Source of the DNA: Filosporella fistucella
Taxonomy: Eukaryota; Ascomycota; Leotiomycetes; Helotiales
Direction of reading: 5' to 3'
NCBI GenBank assembly: GCA_030077755.1
Contig: JAQJZZ010000020.1
Location: 372,001 to 436,000 of the forward strand
Length of the DNA stretch: 64,000 bases
In this document: positions 42,561 through 53,377 of the stretch, piece by piece
Layout of the letters: each line of letters begins with the position of its first letter
How positions within the stretch are numbered: the stretch's first letter is position 1
Translations under genes and position numbers: made by a program
Notes under the pieces: generated by a model
Databases searched by the model: none
What the model saw: the letters and a program-made list of their open reading frames with translations, nothing else
Told to the model about the DNA's origin: nothing

Positions 42561-43743
42561 TACGGATGAGAGTAGATTTTCGCGAGATCAGTGTAAGGGT
42601 GTTTGGGATTCTCCATCTCTCTATGGGGCGCATTAGAATAAAAAATTAATGTGCTGTTTCTATTGTTGCGATCTTCCCTAGCAGAAGTCTTTGCATTCTT
42701 TGTTTCGAAGTTACACGATTGTTGAGTGATGGAGCTCTTACGCTTCCGGAAAGGGATGAAGTCTTTATCCAGTCTCAAAATTCCCAACTCCGGTGTTGTC
42801 ATTCTTTCGCACTTCAAGGTTGGTTCCTTCGAGAAATTATGTCTACTACCCAACTTTGTGTTGCTTTGCTTTGTGATGCTAAGATAACGTCGTATTGTGC
42901 TGAATATTCTATGTCGCCCTTCTGTACGGATTGAGAAGAACTCGAAACGCATATCGAAAACTTTCAGCGAAGACGCGATGCGCTGGTAGGCAAACATGGA
43001 GTCATAAAAATCCTTAGAAAGCTTCCCAAAAAAGCCAGAAGAGAAAGAGAACGGGACATGCAGATATGCCAGAAAGCGCAGCGATAGCCATCGATCAGGT
43101 TGACAACGACTTCGAAAAGGAGAGGGCAAAACATCACACCTACTCAAAGCCGGAGTGGGGGACTCTATAGCAATAGGCTCCAACGAACTCTTGAAACGTG
43201 CTGAAGACACTAAAGAATATCGAGCATCGACATCCGAGCCCCCTTTAATTTTAGGGCATTCGCTTCTCAGTTGCGTGTCGTGAGAAGGGATTGGTCCTTA
43301 TACCCCGCATGGATGCCAGACAACGGGAGGAAAGAGACATAAGGCTGCACCTTTGATCGAGGAATCCCTTGGTTCCATAGGCATTATCCAGGAACTTCAT
43401 GCTAATGATGAGTCAGCGAGTTACAGTGGACAAACAGGGGAGCAGAATGCAGTACTACCACAAATTGAGGCTGATAGATTGATGGATGAGTTTTTGGAAA
43501 CTTTCGCCCCGAAATAAATACTGAGTTGAATGCAATAACAGCTTAGTGGAGACTTACTTATGCATTGGAACTGAGAAATAGTTCGTTATTGCCTTCATTC
43601 TTTCTAATGTTTCTAGAAATCGACCACTTTGTAGCATGGATCTCTCAAGGCTAGAAGAAATCGAGCAACTAGGGCGCCAGCTAGCATTTATAGCCAGGAT
43701 TTTCACCTCTAGAACTTTTCTATTTACCCATTCAAATAACAGG
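42561..43743. other. unresolved region upstream of the hypothetical gene
   Basis: Contains a long minus-strand open frame (to 43210) of mixed character that may hold the true first exon of the gene at 41951. Nothing else is supported up to the HET-NACHT gene. Confidence 0.35.
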
Positions 43744-46377
43744 TTAAGATTCTTCAGCCAAGTATTTGTATTGCTCCCCAATTGCCGAAATCTGCCTATA
43801 GACTGGCAATGGAACGCTCGACATCGAAAATCGAGAACTAGAGAAAGTCCTCTTGAAGATGGGACTTTCCACAAACATGCCTTTAGGAGATGTCGCTGCC
43901 AGGACATGGGAAAAGTGCCAAAAGAAATCCCATCTTGCCTGTAGATACCTCTCAAAAAACTCGTACCTTGATATTGGACTCGAACTCAACACTTCTAGTA
44001 CTTTCAAAGCGTTTCCAAGCAAGTTTGGCCAATGGCCAGAGTAGTTGACGATAATTCCAGACTCGACCCAGACAAGACATCTGTCTGTGGTCAGAAATTG
44101 AATCAGGAGCTCACATAGAAATTGAGCCATCATTAACTCATCCCCGTCTAGGACGTCGGGCAGTGCCCCAAGAGTCATGGCGTCCCAAAGCCCGTATACC
44201 ACCACTGGATGTGGTGTATCCCACCAAACATCGCACGCAGCGTCAGGGCACTGGCGGTAGACTACCAAGTTTCTAAATGCCAAAGAACTTTCAAAATACC
44301 ATAAAGCGGTGCGGCCACGGTAAAGTTGCCGAAGCCTTCTTGGTTTCAATAACCGAGGAAGTCGGGACAAAGGTTGGGTATTTGAGGCGGACATAATATA
44401 CTGCTTGGCGCTAGGATGTACATAGTCGACGCCTCCTTGGCCGTCCACTTCCCTTATCTTTATCTCCATCATGGGCCCACCCAGGATCTTAGCAACACCA
44501 AGCGGATCAATGGGTGGGTCGCCATCAACATTAACTGCCTGGAAGATGACTGATAAGACTGACGTATCTACTGACTGCGTTTCCTCTTTCCCTAGGAGCC
44601 AGTAATAGTCTTCCGTGTCGACCCATAGAAACAACTGCTGTGCCCATTCAAATTGCCAGGGTAACAGCCTGTCAGCATGACGCTCCAGGATCTGAAAATA
44701 CATCTCGGGAAGGCCCGCTGGAAGCTGTTGTAGTTGACGTTCGATTGCTCTTATTGAAGGCATCTCTGTCACAGCATCGATCATGAGTTTAGCATAAAGC
44801 CAGAGGCCTTCTGCGCTGCGGTTGACTCCCTCGAAAATTGCTCTCTTGAGACTTTGATCAGGCAGTGTGTGCCATTCAGATAACCTCTTGGTCAGATACC
44901 TTTGTATCGGGGATTCAGTCATTTTGGAAGTTATTTGCAGATTCGGATACGATGCAAAAGATTCCGTAATGTCACTCTCATTACGACCAGTCACAAGTAT
45001 CTTGACAACCGTACTGGATTGGCAAACAAATGATTGTAGTGCTTGAAATAATGGTGGTCTGTCCGTCAACTCATCGACAGCATCAATTATTAAATGTAGA
45101 ACTGGAAGCCCAGATTCCAACAGGACTGTGAACATATGCTCAATCTCCGATATCGAATCTGCCGACATCTGGCCATTCTCATGGTATATTGGAAGAAGGA
45201 TATCGTACGCTGGCTTCTCTAGTTTGAGAATTTGCGATAATAGTGTCCGTAGGACGGCTATTGTCGATCCCATGGATTTGGAGCCGCTTTTACAGAAGAA
45301 GTAGGCTACCTTGGCTTCAGATTTTTGAAGTCGTTCACACGCCGCAGAGGCGAAGGAAGTTTTGCCAGCACCGGCGTAGCCACCAACCCTTAAGATGGAC
45401 GAACTCGTTCCTGCCTCCCAGGAGGCAAATTGTGGCGAGAGAAATAGAGGGTCACAAGATGAGACCATAAGTTTGCGACAATGTCTGACTAAGTCATCTT
45501 GGACATTGGAGGGGGAAAGCCATCGTTGTAGCGCCGAATGCTGTGTGTCTATGAATAATGTCAGCTTAGACGACGAATGAAGATGACAAAACGCAATTAC
45601 ATAGCCATCGTTCCCAGGCTGGGCTTGCTCACCAATTCGTTTGTCTATTTTACGTCGAAGCCGGCTCAACGCGTTTGGCTTCCCTTCGCCGTAGATAAGC
45701 GGCATGAATATGTCGAAAATGCCCAGTAGGCAGTAAGCATTGTCTTCTTCACGTGTCGTCACACGCGTCTTCGTCCATGACATTCGCTCATCGACACTGA
45801 ATTCAGACAAAGGGGTTCCTTGCAGAGCCTGTTGCGGGATACCCGTTATCTCTTGAAGCTGTCGCTCGAATAACTTTTTATCACCAAACTTTTCACCTTC
45901 CTTGGAAAAGAACTCTACCGACGGAGGAGCAATAAGCTCTTGAAGTGTCCAGCCCCTAGTAAACCACCTACTTTCCCGAAAAGCTTGTTCCAGGCCCCCA
46001 TGAAAGATCTTATCGCTCTGGCCACAATTTTCTATCGTTACATCTGACATATATACGTAACATTTGGCCGCGTTCTGATACCAGCGAAACATCGAATTGA
46101 TAGCTTCCGCGAGCTCAGCATTGTTCGATTTATCAATGCAACAGGTGTCAACCCAAAAGTATTGTATGCTATCCCGTTTGGCCAATTGCCCACATAATCG
46201 AATCTTCTCGTAGCCAGCCTTACACTCGCCAGTACCATCCATCATATCTCTATATGTCACCTCATCGGTATCTGCTCCCCATGTGTGCGAAAGTATAGCA
46301 TATTGAGCGGTGTCCTTCTCAACGAAAACGTTGGTCAGGCTGATCTCATCGTCATCGTTTCGCTCCAGAAGACGCAT
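43744..46377 (-). CDS. HET-NACHT protein (vegetative-incompatibility-type NLR)
   Basis: The first ATG is at 46377, giving MRLLERNDDDEISLTN, the usual start of HET-domain NLRs. HET motifs are AILSHTWG, WVDTCCIDK and RGWTLQELIAPPSVEFF. The NACHT P-loop is GYAGAGKTSFA and the Walker B is LHLIIDAVDELTD. A 60-bp segment at 45541-45600 starts with GTAATT, has GCTGAC and ends in CAG; it is in frame but likely an intron, giving about 857 residues. The C-terminus after NACHT shows no WD40, TPR or ankyrin repeats. HET domains trigger cell death when activated, and this layout is that of HET-E-like sensors. Confidence 0.9.
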   Translation of the reverse strand: MRLLERNDDDEISLTNVFVEKDTAQYAILSHTWGADTDEVTYRDMMDGTGECKAGYEKIRLCGQLAKRDSIQYFWVDTCCIDKSNNAELAEAINSMFRWYQNAAKCYVYMSDVTIENCGQSDKIFHGGLEQAFRESRWFTRGWTLQELIAPPSVEFFSKEGEKFGDKKLFERQLQEITGIPQQALQGTPLSEFSVDERMSWTKTRVTTREEDNAYCLLGIFDIFMPLIYGEGKPNALSRLRRKIDKRIGEQAQPGNDGYVIAFCHLHSSSKLTLFIDTQHSALQRWLSPSNVQDDLVRHCRKLMVSSCDPLFLSPQFASWEAGTSSSILRVGGYAGAGKTSFASAACERLQKSEAKVAYFFCKSGSKSMGSTIAVLRTLLSQILKLEKPAYDILLPIYHENGQMSADSISEIEHMFTVLLESGLPVLHLIIDAVDELTDRPPLFQALQSFVCQSSTVVKILVTGRNESDITESFASYPNLQITSKMTESPIQRYLTKRLSEWHTLPDQSLKRAIFEGVNRSAEGLWLYAKLMIDAVTEMPSIRAIERQLQQLPAGLPEMYFQILERHADRLLPWQFEWAQQLFLWVDTEDYYWLLGKEETQSVDTSVLSVIFQAVNVDGDPPIDPLGVAKILGGPMMEIKIREVDGQGGVDYVHPSAKQYIMSASNTQPLSRLPRLLKPRRLRQLYRGRTALWYFESSLAFRNLVVYRQCPDAACDVWWDTPHPVVVYGLWDAMTLGALPDVLDGDELMMAQFLCELLIQFLTTDRCLVWVESGIIVNYSGHWPNLLGNALKVLEVLSSSPISRYEFFERYLQARWDFFWHFSHVLAATSPKGMFVESPIFKRTFSSSRFSMSSVPLPVYRQISAIGEQYKYLAEES

Positions 46378-47761
46378 TATTCGACGAAATTTGAGACGCC
46401 TATAGGTGGGAAGTTTTAGTCGTGAAGATCTGTTTTTTATGCATGCGGAATTATCTGTTGAACTGGATATCAAAGTGAGAGAAAAGGTTGATTAAGCCTG
46501 GTGCTCATGCCAGAGCAAGTTGGATGGTAGCCTCGTTGCAATTGGGGGCTGAATTGAGGCTGAATTGCTGCCATAAGCGCGCGAAACCAGCCAATGGCTG
46601 GCCGTGTGCTGTTGCAAGTCTGACCAGTCGGCCATCATTACTACATGAGCCCGACCTTGAAGAGTCACAAGCTTGGCAATGGTTTTGTGATTCGATTACA
46701 GAGAACGTTGATAACTAAAGAATTATGGACGTGCGCGATTGTTTCGCATTAACCCAAATTGTCTCGCCTTACGAGTTAATTCGAGGTACCGACCCTTATA
46801 TCGATTATCCATAAATTTGCACGTGATAGCAGCCACAGTACAAATTAGTGATTTCATCTTTGATGTCGGAGGCCTCCGAGCTTGGATAAGACTCCTTTAT
46901 ACGTATTAGAGATTGCTTGAGCTCGGTGGTAGGCCTATGGTGGAAGGACTTTGTGACCCTATAAAAAATACTCTTTACAAATTAGGTGTGAGGGCGATGA
47001 TGCAAAGGCGGCTTGTTAATATTGAGGGTTCTACGTGTCTGAGAGTGGCCACGAAACATAACTAACAAGAAATTTTAGAGCGTATTGAGCTTTGCATAGA
47101 TTTCAAGATGCTTGAAGTCAAAGTAACGTCTGTCTCTACTTAGCGAGAAACCCCCCGTGCCGAGCAAATGAGGGGTACTGTTGTTTGACTTGAAATATAT
47201 TAAACTTTGTGCAAATATGATAAGTATTATACTTATGCAGAACTCGTGTCCTATCGCCACTGCTAAACACTCTGAGCCAATTCTACTAGAAAATTACTTT
47301 TGCATCGTTGCACTTGCGCTTGGTTTATAAACAATCTCTGCATGTAGTGCAAAAGCGTTCCTTTACCGCAGCTTTATCATCGAGCTTTTATCACTTCTGG
47401 AACTTATGAAAATGTGATTCCCGAGTCTTAGGGCTTTACTACTTCGCTGGAGGTCGCTATCAACTTTGTGGCTGCCATGGCGCTGATCTTCATGCAATGT
47501 CGCAATGCTCATCAGTACCTCTAGTCCAAAAGGAAACTGAAGGCCGAAAAAACTCTACCAATCCCACAGAATACGGTGCACGTAGTACACAGTATTTTTA
47601 TTTTAGACCGCTGTCCGGATCGATCCAAGCGTTGTCTGACCAGTTGTCCGTGCCGATGGAAGAGCACAAGGCTGAACTGAACCACGTCATCAACCCAGTT
47701 TTCCACATCCTACAGACTCCCTCTACAGTACTGCTTTCGCCTTTGATCGCAACACAAATAC
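46378..47761. other. intergenic region
   Basis: No supported gene over about 1.4 kb. It is AT-rich from about 46730 onward. Short open frames have no domain. Confidence 0.45.
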
Positions 47762-48193
47762 ATGGCTTCCTTGGTCGTTAAGCCTCCCGTCCCTTCCGAG
47801 CTCGATGATGAGGTTGACGATGCTGACCTCCCTCCCGGACACATATGGGCTTATCCATGCAAGCTCCCTTTGTGTCCTGACTACGGCAAGTCCTGGACCC
47901 TGCGAAGCAACTTTCTCCTTCATTTGAAAGAGCGAGAGGTACATAGAACCTCAGCGACGACACCTACTGCACGCCGTGCGATCGAGATAGATTGGCGATA
48001 TACCACTCATTTTTACCTGCCGCCTCGGGTGGCCCCAGATTTTCGTTCTCGGGAAGATCCTGACGAGCAAATTTGGGTCTATAGCTTTAAAGATGATAAT
48101 GGCAGGGTGATATCGGGGAGGGGCACACAAAAGCAGATGGAAATGCATAAGGCCTCACGGCGCCTGCAAGCAGAAGGAAGGTCGGACGCGTAG
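47762..48193 (+). CDS. small C2H2 zinc-finger-like protein
   Basis: 143 residues, single exon. One finger-like pattern, YPCKLPLCPDYGKSWTLRSN then FLLHLKEREVH, has Cys-x4-Cys, a 12-residue loop and His-x5-6-His. An acidic N-terminus and an Arg-rich C-terminus flank it. A second region (IDWRYTTHFYLPPR) is probably structural. It could bind nucleic acid or protein; the single finger makes sequence-specific DNA binding doubtful. Confidence 0.65.
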   Translation: MASLVVKPPVPSELDDEVDDADLPPGHIWAYPCKLPLCPDYGKSWTLRSNFLLHLKEREVHRTSATTPTARRAIEIDWRYTTHFYLPPRVAPDFRSREDPDEQIWVYSFKDDNGRVISGRGTQKQMEMHKASRRLQAEGRSDA

Positions 48194-48399
48194 CTGCGTT
48201 CCTGTTGATGAGCGCGACAACGACTGAGGGCTTGTTGGCATGCGAGAATACAAGTTATGGTTTTAAATATAGTTAAGGATTATTTAAGGTAAACGGGAGT
48301 TGCCAGCACTTCCAGAACAGTGAGCCAATATCAGAGCATCCCACCCTGCTTGACTTGGATCCAACTCAATCTCGTCCTCCCACAAGTTAAAAAGTTACT

Positions 48400-48883
48400 T
48401 TAGGAAGACCACCAATGCCTAGCGTACCCGAGTGTGAACCCACCGACAAAGCAAACTGCCGTAATGGGACCGCCTAGAATAGTAAGGCCGCAGCCCACAG
48501 TCCCAACTACCAGAAACCCGGTTGATATGGTGTCGTTGATTGTCTTCTCTTCTTTCATGATGTAATCCTTTGTAGGATTCAGCCCCAGTCCTAGCCTATA
48601 TATTCTGTCTTCGATGCTGAGCGACTCACATGAAGCATATGTCCTGCGAATACATTCATTGCACCAACGCCGATCTTCAGGGCCACATTCCTGACTTCCT
48701 TGCTACGCCTGCTACTTCGTTTATAGTCGCTGACCTAGCGCCAGTAACGCCAGACTTGGCAGGAGAGGTTACTACAGGAATCGCCTCCCTTTCCATTATA
48801 TAGGTGTTGGCCATGGTTGCTTTGGTGTTGTTCGAAGTAGTAATGACGTCTACAATGTGAAGGGTAGCAGCCCCAGCGGTCAT
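48400..48883 (-). CDS. small membrane protein of unknown function
   Basis: The last exon (48567-48400) encodes DYIMKEEKTINDTISTGF followed by a Gly-rich membrane span (LVVGTVGCGLTILGGPITAV) and ends HWWSS. A 62-bp intron (48568-48629) joins it in frame to an exon containing KEVRNVALKIGVGAMNVFAG. Upstream, the MTAGAATLHIVDV frame from 48883 must be joined by a short intron, possibly 41 bp, so that junction is tentative. The product would be about 125 residues. No family recognised. Confidence 0.45.
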
Positions 48884-49767
48884 AACCTATCGACGGCAAA
48901 ATTAAGGTGTTATTGATAATTCGAAGGCAAGGGAAAGGGAGCGGAGGTTGGAGTGGGTAACTCATATGCTGGAGCCCTCGTCTGACTCCTGGATTGCGGG
49001 CTATCTGAGTCAAACATCCCCTCACCGTCGAAAGCATTGGGCCCATCCTGTTGCATAGTGCTCTTTTGGGAGCCGAGGAGATACTGGAGTTTTGAGAGCA
49101 GGACAGCTTCTATACTGAACGAGATACTGATTTTTTCGGTATTTTGAGAAGATGGGAACGCAAGGCTATGGGTTCAGTTGCAACTCTACATACTTGGATA
49201 TCCAATGAGACTTCGCCAAGTTGATCCTTGCTATTTTGTGTAACAACAATCCATCTCTTCCGCTTTGAACATGTTCCTTCCCTTCTTCTAGCTCCGGCTT
49301 GCGAAAAATTCCCCTTGGGGTTCTCGGCTCAGGATCTCACGATTAAGAGGCCAAATTCCTTCGAATTAACTCTATTACAAAGGGCTGTGAGTTCGGTCAT
49401 CATCCAATGGATCTCTTGAGGTTAGTGATAGCAAACTTTGGAAACTGCGTGGAGAGTGCGAACGACGCCAATGTACCACAATATGTAGATGATTAGAGCC
49501 CTCAATGAATTAGGGTTACAGGGCATGTTTAGATGACACCAACAAATGCTACGAGCGTGTTATTAAGTGCGTATCATTCCAACAACTCGATTGTGTTCTC
49601 CGTCTCTTGAGTATTCCTGCTTCCCAATAATCTTCATTACTCGTCACTAAGGCAGAAACTTTATGCAAATTGAGTTTTATTTCGTACAACCTGTTCTGAG
49701 CTCGCAGAGCAAGAAACGAACCAAATTTAGAATTCATATCTACAGAATCCATAATGCGGCTTTGATA
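48884..49767. other. intergenic region
   Basis: A minus-strand segment at 49040-48960 (MLSTVRGCLTQIARNPG) could be a mitochondrial-like first exon of the preceding gene, but the splice does not keep frame cleanly. Otherwise nothing is supported. Confidence 0.35.
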
Positions 49768-51237
49768 CTACATGTGACTGCATATCAAAGGCTGCTTACG
49801 GCGACGCATTCTGCGCTTCCGTTTCTCCTTATCCTCGTCTCGTTCTCCCCGTTCCCGGTCACTTTTATGATCTTTGCTAGTGGACTTCTTATCTTTCTTT
49901 TCTGCTTGTCTATCGTCTAGAGTGCTTCGACTTTCGCGGTGATAGTGGCGATCTCGCGGAGTGGCACTTTTGTCTTTCTCTTTTCTGCTTCGATCTCCTC
50001 GATGTTCTCGATCCTTCTCACTACCGCGCTTGTCTTTGGCACGGTCTTTGTCTCGATGTCTCCTTTTGTCAGAATCTCCTCTTTTATCAGTTCTGTCGAC
50101 TGGTTTTCCCTTACGGCCTCGGCTCTTCTGTCTGCCGCTTTCTAGTTTCTTACCCTTATGATTTTTATCCTCATGGTAGGTTCCTCTGCGGCGCTTCGAA
50201 TGTCCTCTTCCTCTGGCCCGGGTTTTCGCCTTGCCTTTAGTATCTCGATCTTTCCGACTGCTTCTTCTTCTTCCTCCTGTACTGGTTCTGTCGTTCTCAT
50301 CATCTGAATCGAAGCCCGACTCCGAGTTGGAGTTTGAACTCGATTCCGAATCTGACCTAGGGAACAAATCATTCATGAAACTATAGTCGATACCGGAGTG
50401 TGAGCCAGATTCTGAGTCTGAGCTTGAAGCTGAATCGGAACCTGATTCTGAGCTAGATTCAGTATCTGAACTCGAGGTATCGTTTGAAGAGCTATCGCTT
50501 CCGGAACGGAAAAGACTGTCCATGAAACCATAATCGGTGCACATTGATTTTCCATCAAAATGCTCACGCGGATCATGAACATCCCATCTTTCGAGCTGAT
50601 CTTCTCTAGGAATCCATCCCGATTTTTTATGCTCGTATTGAATCGAAACATTCATTGCGACGTCGAAGTCTTTGGCCCACGGTACATCTTCTCCCATCGA
50701 GTGTTTCACCAGATGCATACAGTTTGCCCATGACGCGCCATGTCCTGTCTTGCCCACTCCATCTTTAGGTGAGTGATGACCTCTCTGACACTGACGACAC
50801 GGGCAGCAGTATGTGTAGATGAAGGCATGAACCATTTCGTGGAGCAGATGGCCAACAAATCTTTCTCCATCTGAGAGGTACTCCATAATTATAGACTGAG
50901 TCTCATTGCTCCAGATAGCATATGAACCCTTGTATCTTTTGGGCATCTTCTCGACCACATAGTACTTCTTTACGTGGCTTTCGAGCCTCCCGCAGAAGAA
51001 TGCGTGATCAAACAATTTGATCCACTCTTGGAGAACCTCTTCTGCATCCTCAAAATCTTCAATAATTGGCGGTGAGCTGTCTAGGAAGTTATCAATTGCC
51101 TCTTCGGGCATCCTGTCCTCGAGCGGGCGCTTCAGATTTTTCTGGAGAGCTCGAACCAAGTCTTTTAGCTCGTATTTATTACGACGAAGATCTGGCCAGT
51201 CTTCTTCTGGCAGCTTATGTCGATGAGAACGGAACAT
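49768..51237 (-). CDS. SprT-like metalloprotease-domain protein with a long charged tail
   Basis: Single exon, 489 residues, start MFRSHRHKLPEEDW. The SprT-like core (about residues 65-190) has LLHEMVHAF, an HExxH zinc motif, then CCPCRQCQRGHH and GHGASW. The rest (about 245-489) is disordered: a Ser/Asp/Glu tract, then a long Lys/Arg/Asp-rich segment. SprT-like proteases such as Wss1 and Spartan cut DNA-protein crosslinks, but this protein's tail carries no visible SHP or PIP box. It is divergently oriented to the gene at 51890, which has the same core. Confidence 0.85.
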   Translation of the reverse strand: MFRSHRHKLPEEDWPDLRRNKYELKDLVRALQKNLKRPLEDRMPEEAIDNFLDSSPPIIEDFEDAEEVLQEWIKLFDHAFFCGRLESHVKKYYVVEKMPKRYKGSYAIWSNETQSIIMEYLSDGERFVGHLLHEMVHAFIYTYCCPCRQCQRGHHSPKDGVGKTGHGASWANCMHLVKHSMGEDVPWAKDFDVAMNVSIQYEHKKSGWIPREDQLERWDVHDPREHFDGKSMCTDYGFMDSLFRSGSDSSSNDTSSSDTESSSESGSDSASSSDSESGSHSGIDYSFMNDLFPRSDSESSSNSNSESGFDSDDENDRTSTGGRRRSSRKDRDTKGKAKTRARGRGHSKRRRGTYHEDKNHKGKKLESGRQKSRGRKGKPVDRTDKRGDSDKRRHRDKDRAKDKRGSEKDREHRGDRSRKEKDKSATPRDRHYHRESRSTLDDRQAEKKDKKSTSKDHKSDRERGERDEDKEKRKRRMRRRKQPLICSHM

Positions 51238-51889
51238 GGCTTCGGTGATATTGAGGCAGATTCTTCAATAATTTCTGGCTTCAGTTAAGGGTTTTGTGCA
51301 ACATAATTGGGGTAAGAAATAACTTTTATCAAGTTTGTGTCCGTCGTTGTTCTTGAAAGGCATTGTTTACCAAAGACAATTGTGACTCGAAGATGCAAGA
51401 AATGACAAGTTAAAATTGTTTCTATCTCTTTGTTATATGACAGGTGGAATGCAGCGTGTTCAAAACAATGCTATCAAGCCATTTTTCTTGTACGTAGAGG
51501 TCTCTAAACGATGTCTGGGACAAACGTCGAACGATAGAAGCTCTGACTTAGCTTCTTTGCACTAGCAGTACATATAACCAATCCCTTTATGATTTTTTTG
51601 TCATTTATTATATTTTTGACCAATTCAAATCATCTACATTTTAACGAAATCTTCTTTATTCAGGTCCAAGCAATAGACAGCGATTTCGATTGTTCAAAAA
51701 TACCTCGAAACCCCCACGGATCACAAAACAAAGTTGACCCTATCTCGATTTAATTCACAGGACTTCTTACACAGCTAGATATCAGATTTATTGAGTCTTA
51801 TTCGAAAATACTACATGAAAGCCGAGGTTGAGTCACAGATCACCTATCTTAGCCTTCTGTCTACCACAAGCTTCCAGTAGGTTGCAAAG
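51238..51889. other. divergent promoter of the SprT-like pair
   Basis: 652 bp, AT-rich, with no gene seen. Confidence 0.5.
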
Positions 51890-53077
51890 ATGTCGAGGTT
51901 GCTAGGTTCACCTTCACTGACTCATCCCAATGTAGCTAACGACATCTTTACCAAAAAGAAACCAGTTCCTGGAACTTACAAAGTCCAACAACTTGGGGAT
52001 CTAATCGTGACGAATGTCAGAGGGTCAGTCCTAAGAAATCTCTCTGTCTTGGAAAAGGCTGCACTGAGAGACATACCAAAAGATATGCCAGACACTCATT
52101 TCCACATATACAAACTAATCGGTACGTACGCCCCGATCCTCGATAGGATGTTTTTCTTCGGCCTAGTCAGCCAACATGTACACAAGATCTCAGTCTTCGA
52201 CCACACAAAATGCCCAAAGATTCAAACCTTGCAGTATTCCAACGGATACTACAAACCGGACCTCGAGAAGATATTCGTCAGAAGATATCAACTCCAGTCA
52301 TGCGGAACCCTGGCCCAGCAATACATTTCCGTTCTATTTCATGAAATGCTACATGTTTTTCTATGGAAATATCATTGTACTTGCCAAGAGTGCATGTTTG
52401 AAGAGCCGGCGATGTTTGGTATAAGGGGCCATGGACTTGCGTGGGCAGTGCCCCTGAAAGCAATTCTGAAAGCTTTCGAACGCGATCTTGGCTGGAAAAT
52501 GGATGGTGGACTAACTGGAGGTATTAGTACAGATATGGCAGCTGGTACGCTATTTACTGACCAGGAAATACTGATGCTGGGACTCCGCCGTGAGTACAAG
52601 CACCCTTTTTTCAAAGTGTGGTATCTGGATGAAACTATCCCGGCGCAGATGTGCGGTGCGGAAGGCCAGAGTTACGACCCTTTACCCAATGAGGTCCTGA
52701 CTTTCATGGATAGTTTAGCCACCCTGAAATATCAGTGGAATACAGATGACAATTGCTTCAGGGAAAATGAGAAAGCCTTGAAAGCTGCAATCGCAGAAGT
52801 GGTTGAGGAAGAACGCCAAAGAGGAGTAGCACAGCGATCATCTGCAGGAGATCAAGGCGGCCTGGCAAATGATAACCCGTCCACAGACAAAAACGAGCCA
52901 ATGGAAGATATCACTTCGTCACTTTCAGCTGTTTCGCTAAACAGTGGGTTCACTCAGACATGTGAGAACAGCCCAGCAGATGGAAACCCCCTCACAGGCA
53001 GAGATGATCCAATAGAAGGTATCTCTTCATCGTTATCAGCCCTTTCGTTGAACAGCGAGTCCATAAGCCAAAACTGA
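51890..53077 (+). CDS. SprT-like metalloprotease-domain protein (second copy)
   Basis: Single exon, 395 residues. The zinc motif is VLFHEMLHVF (HExxH), followed by CTCQECMFEE and IRGHGLAWAV, the same order of elements as in the divergent neighbour, so the two are old paralogues. It lacks the long basic tail. At the C-terminus a short unit is repeated: DITSSLSAVSLNS and GISSSLSALSLNS, each preceded by a PM/PI-E dipeptide context. Role in protein-DNA crosslink repair is possible from the family, but the sequence is divergent. Confidence 0.82.
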   Translation: MSRLLGSPSLTHPNVANDIFTKKKPVPGTYKVQQLGDLIVTNVRGSVLRNLSVLEKAALRDIPKDMPDTHFHIYKLIGTYAPILDRMFFFGLVSQHVHKISVFDHTKCPKIQTLQYSNGYYKPDLEKIFVRRYQLQSCGTLAQQYISVLFHEMLHVFLWKYHCTCQECMFEEPAMFGIRGHGLAWAVPLKAILKAFERDLGWKMDGGLTGGISTDMAAGTLFTDQEILMLGLRREYKHPFFKVWYLDETIPAQMCGAEGQSYDPLPNEVLTFMDSLATLKYQWNTDDNCFRENEKALKAAIAEVVEEERQRGVAQRSSAGDQGGLANDNPSTDKNEPMEDITSSLSAVSLNSGFTQTCENSPADGNPLTGRDDPIEGISSSLSALSLNSESISQN

Positions 53078-53377
53078 GCAAGGGCATCTGTTCCACCAGA
53101 GAAGACGAAAGGGTTAGGCAAGGAATCTTCCCATTGTTGATGAGCAGGTGGCGAGATCAATGTAAGCAATTATGAGATAGGGTTCTCATCTCACCTATAA
53201 TTAGAATGATGTAAACGAGGTTTTAAAATCATGCTGGCCAGATCAATATAACAATAGTCTTTGCAGAAATAAATTCGATCCTTATGAGAACTACTACAAA
53301 TACCTATTCTGCCGTGACTTTTCGCAAATTATCAGCACCAAATTCTGTCGTCGCATTTCTTCCCTCAAAATTCAAAT
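53078..53377. other. intergenic region
   Basis: No gene seen between the convergent SprT-like gene and permease pseudogene. Confidence 0.5.

Noticed and set aside
46378..46473. Longer start for the HET-NACHT protein
   Set aside because: That start codon would be TTG; the first ATG at 46377 gives the family's usual N-terminus.
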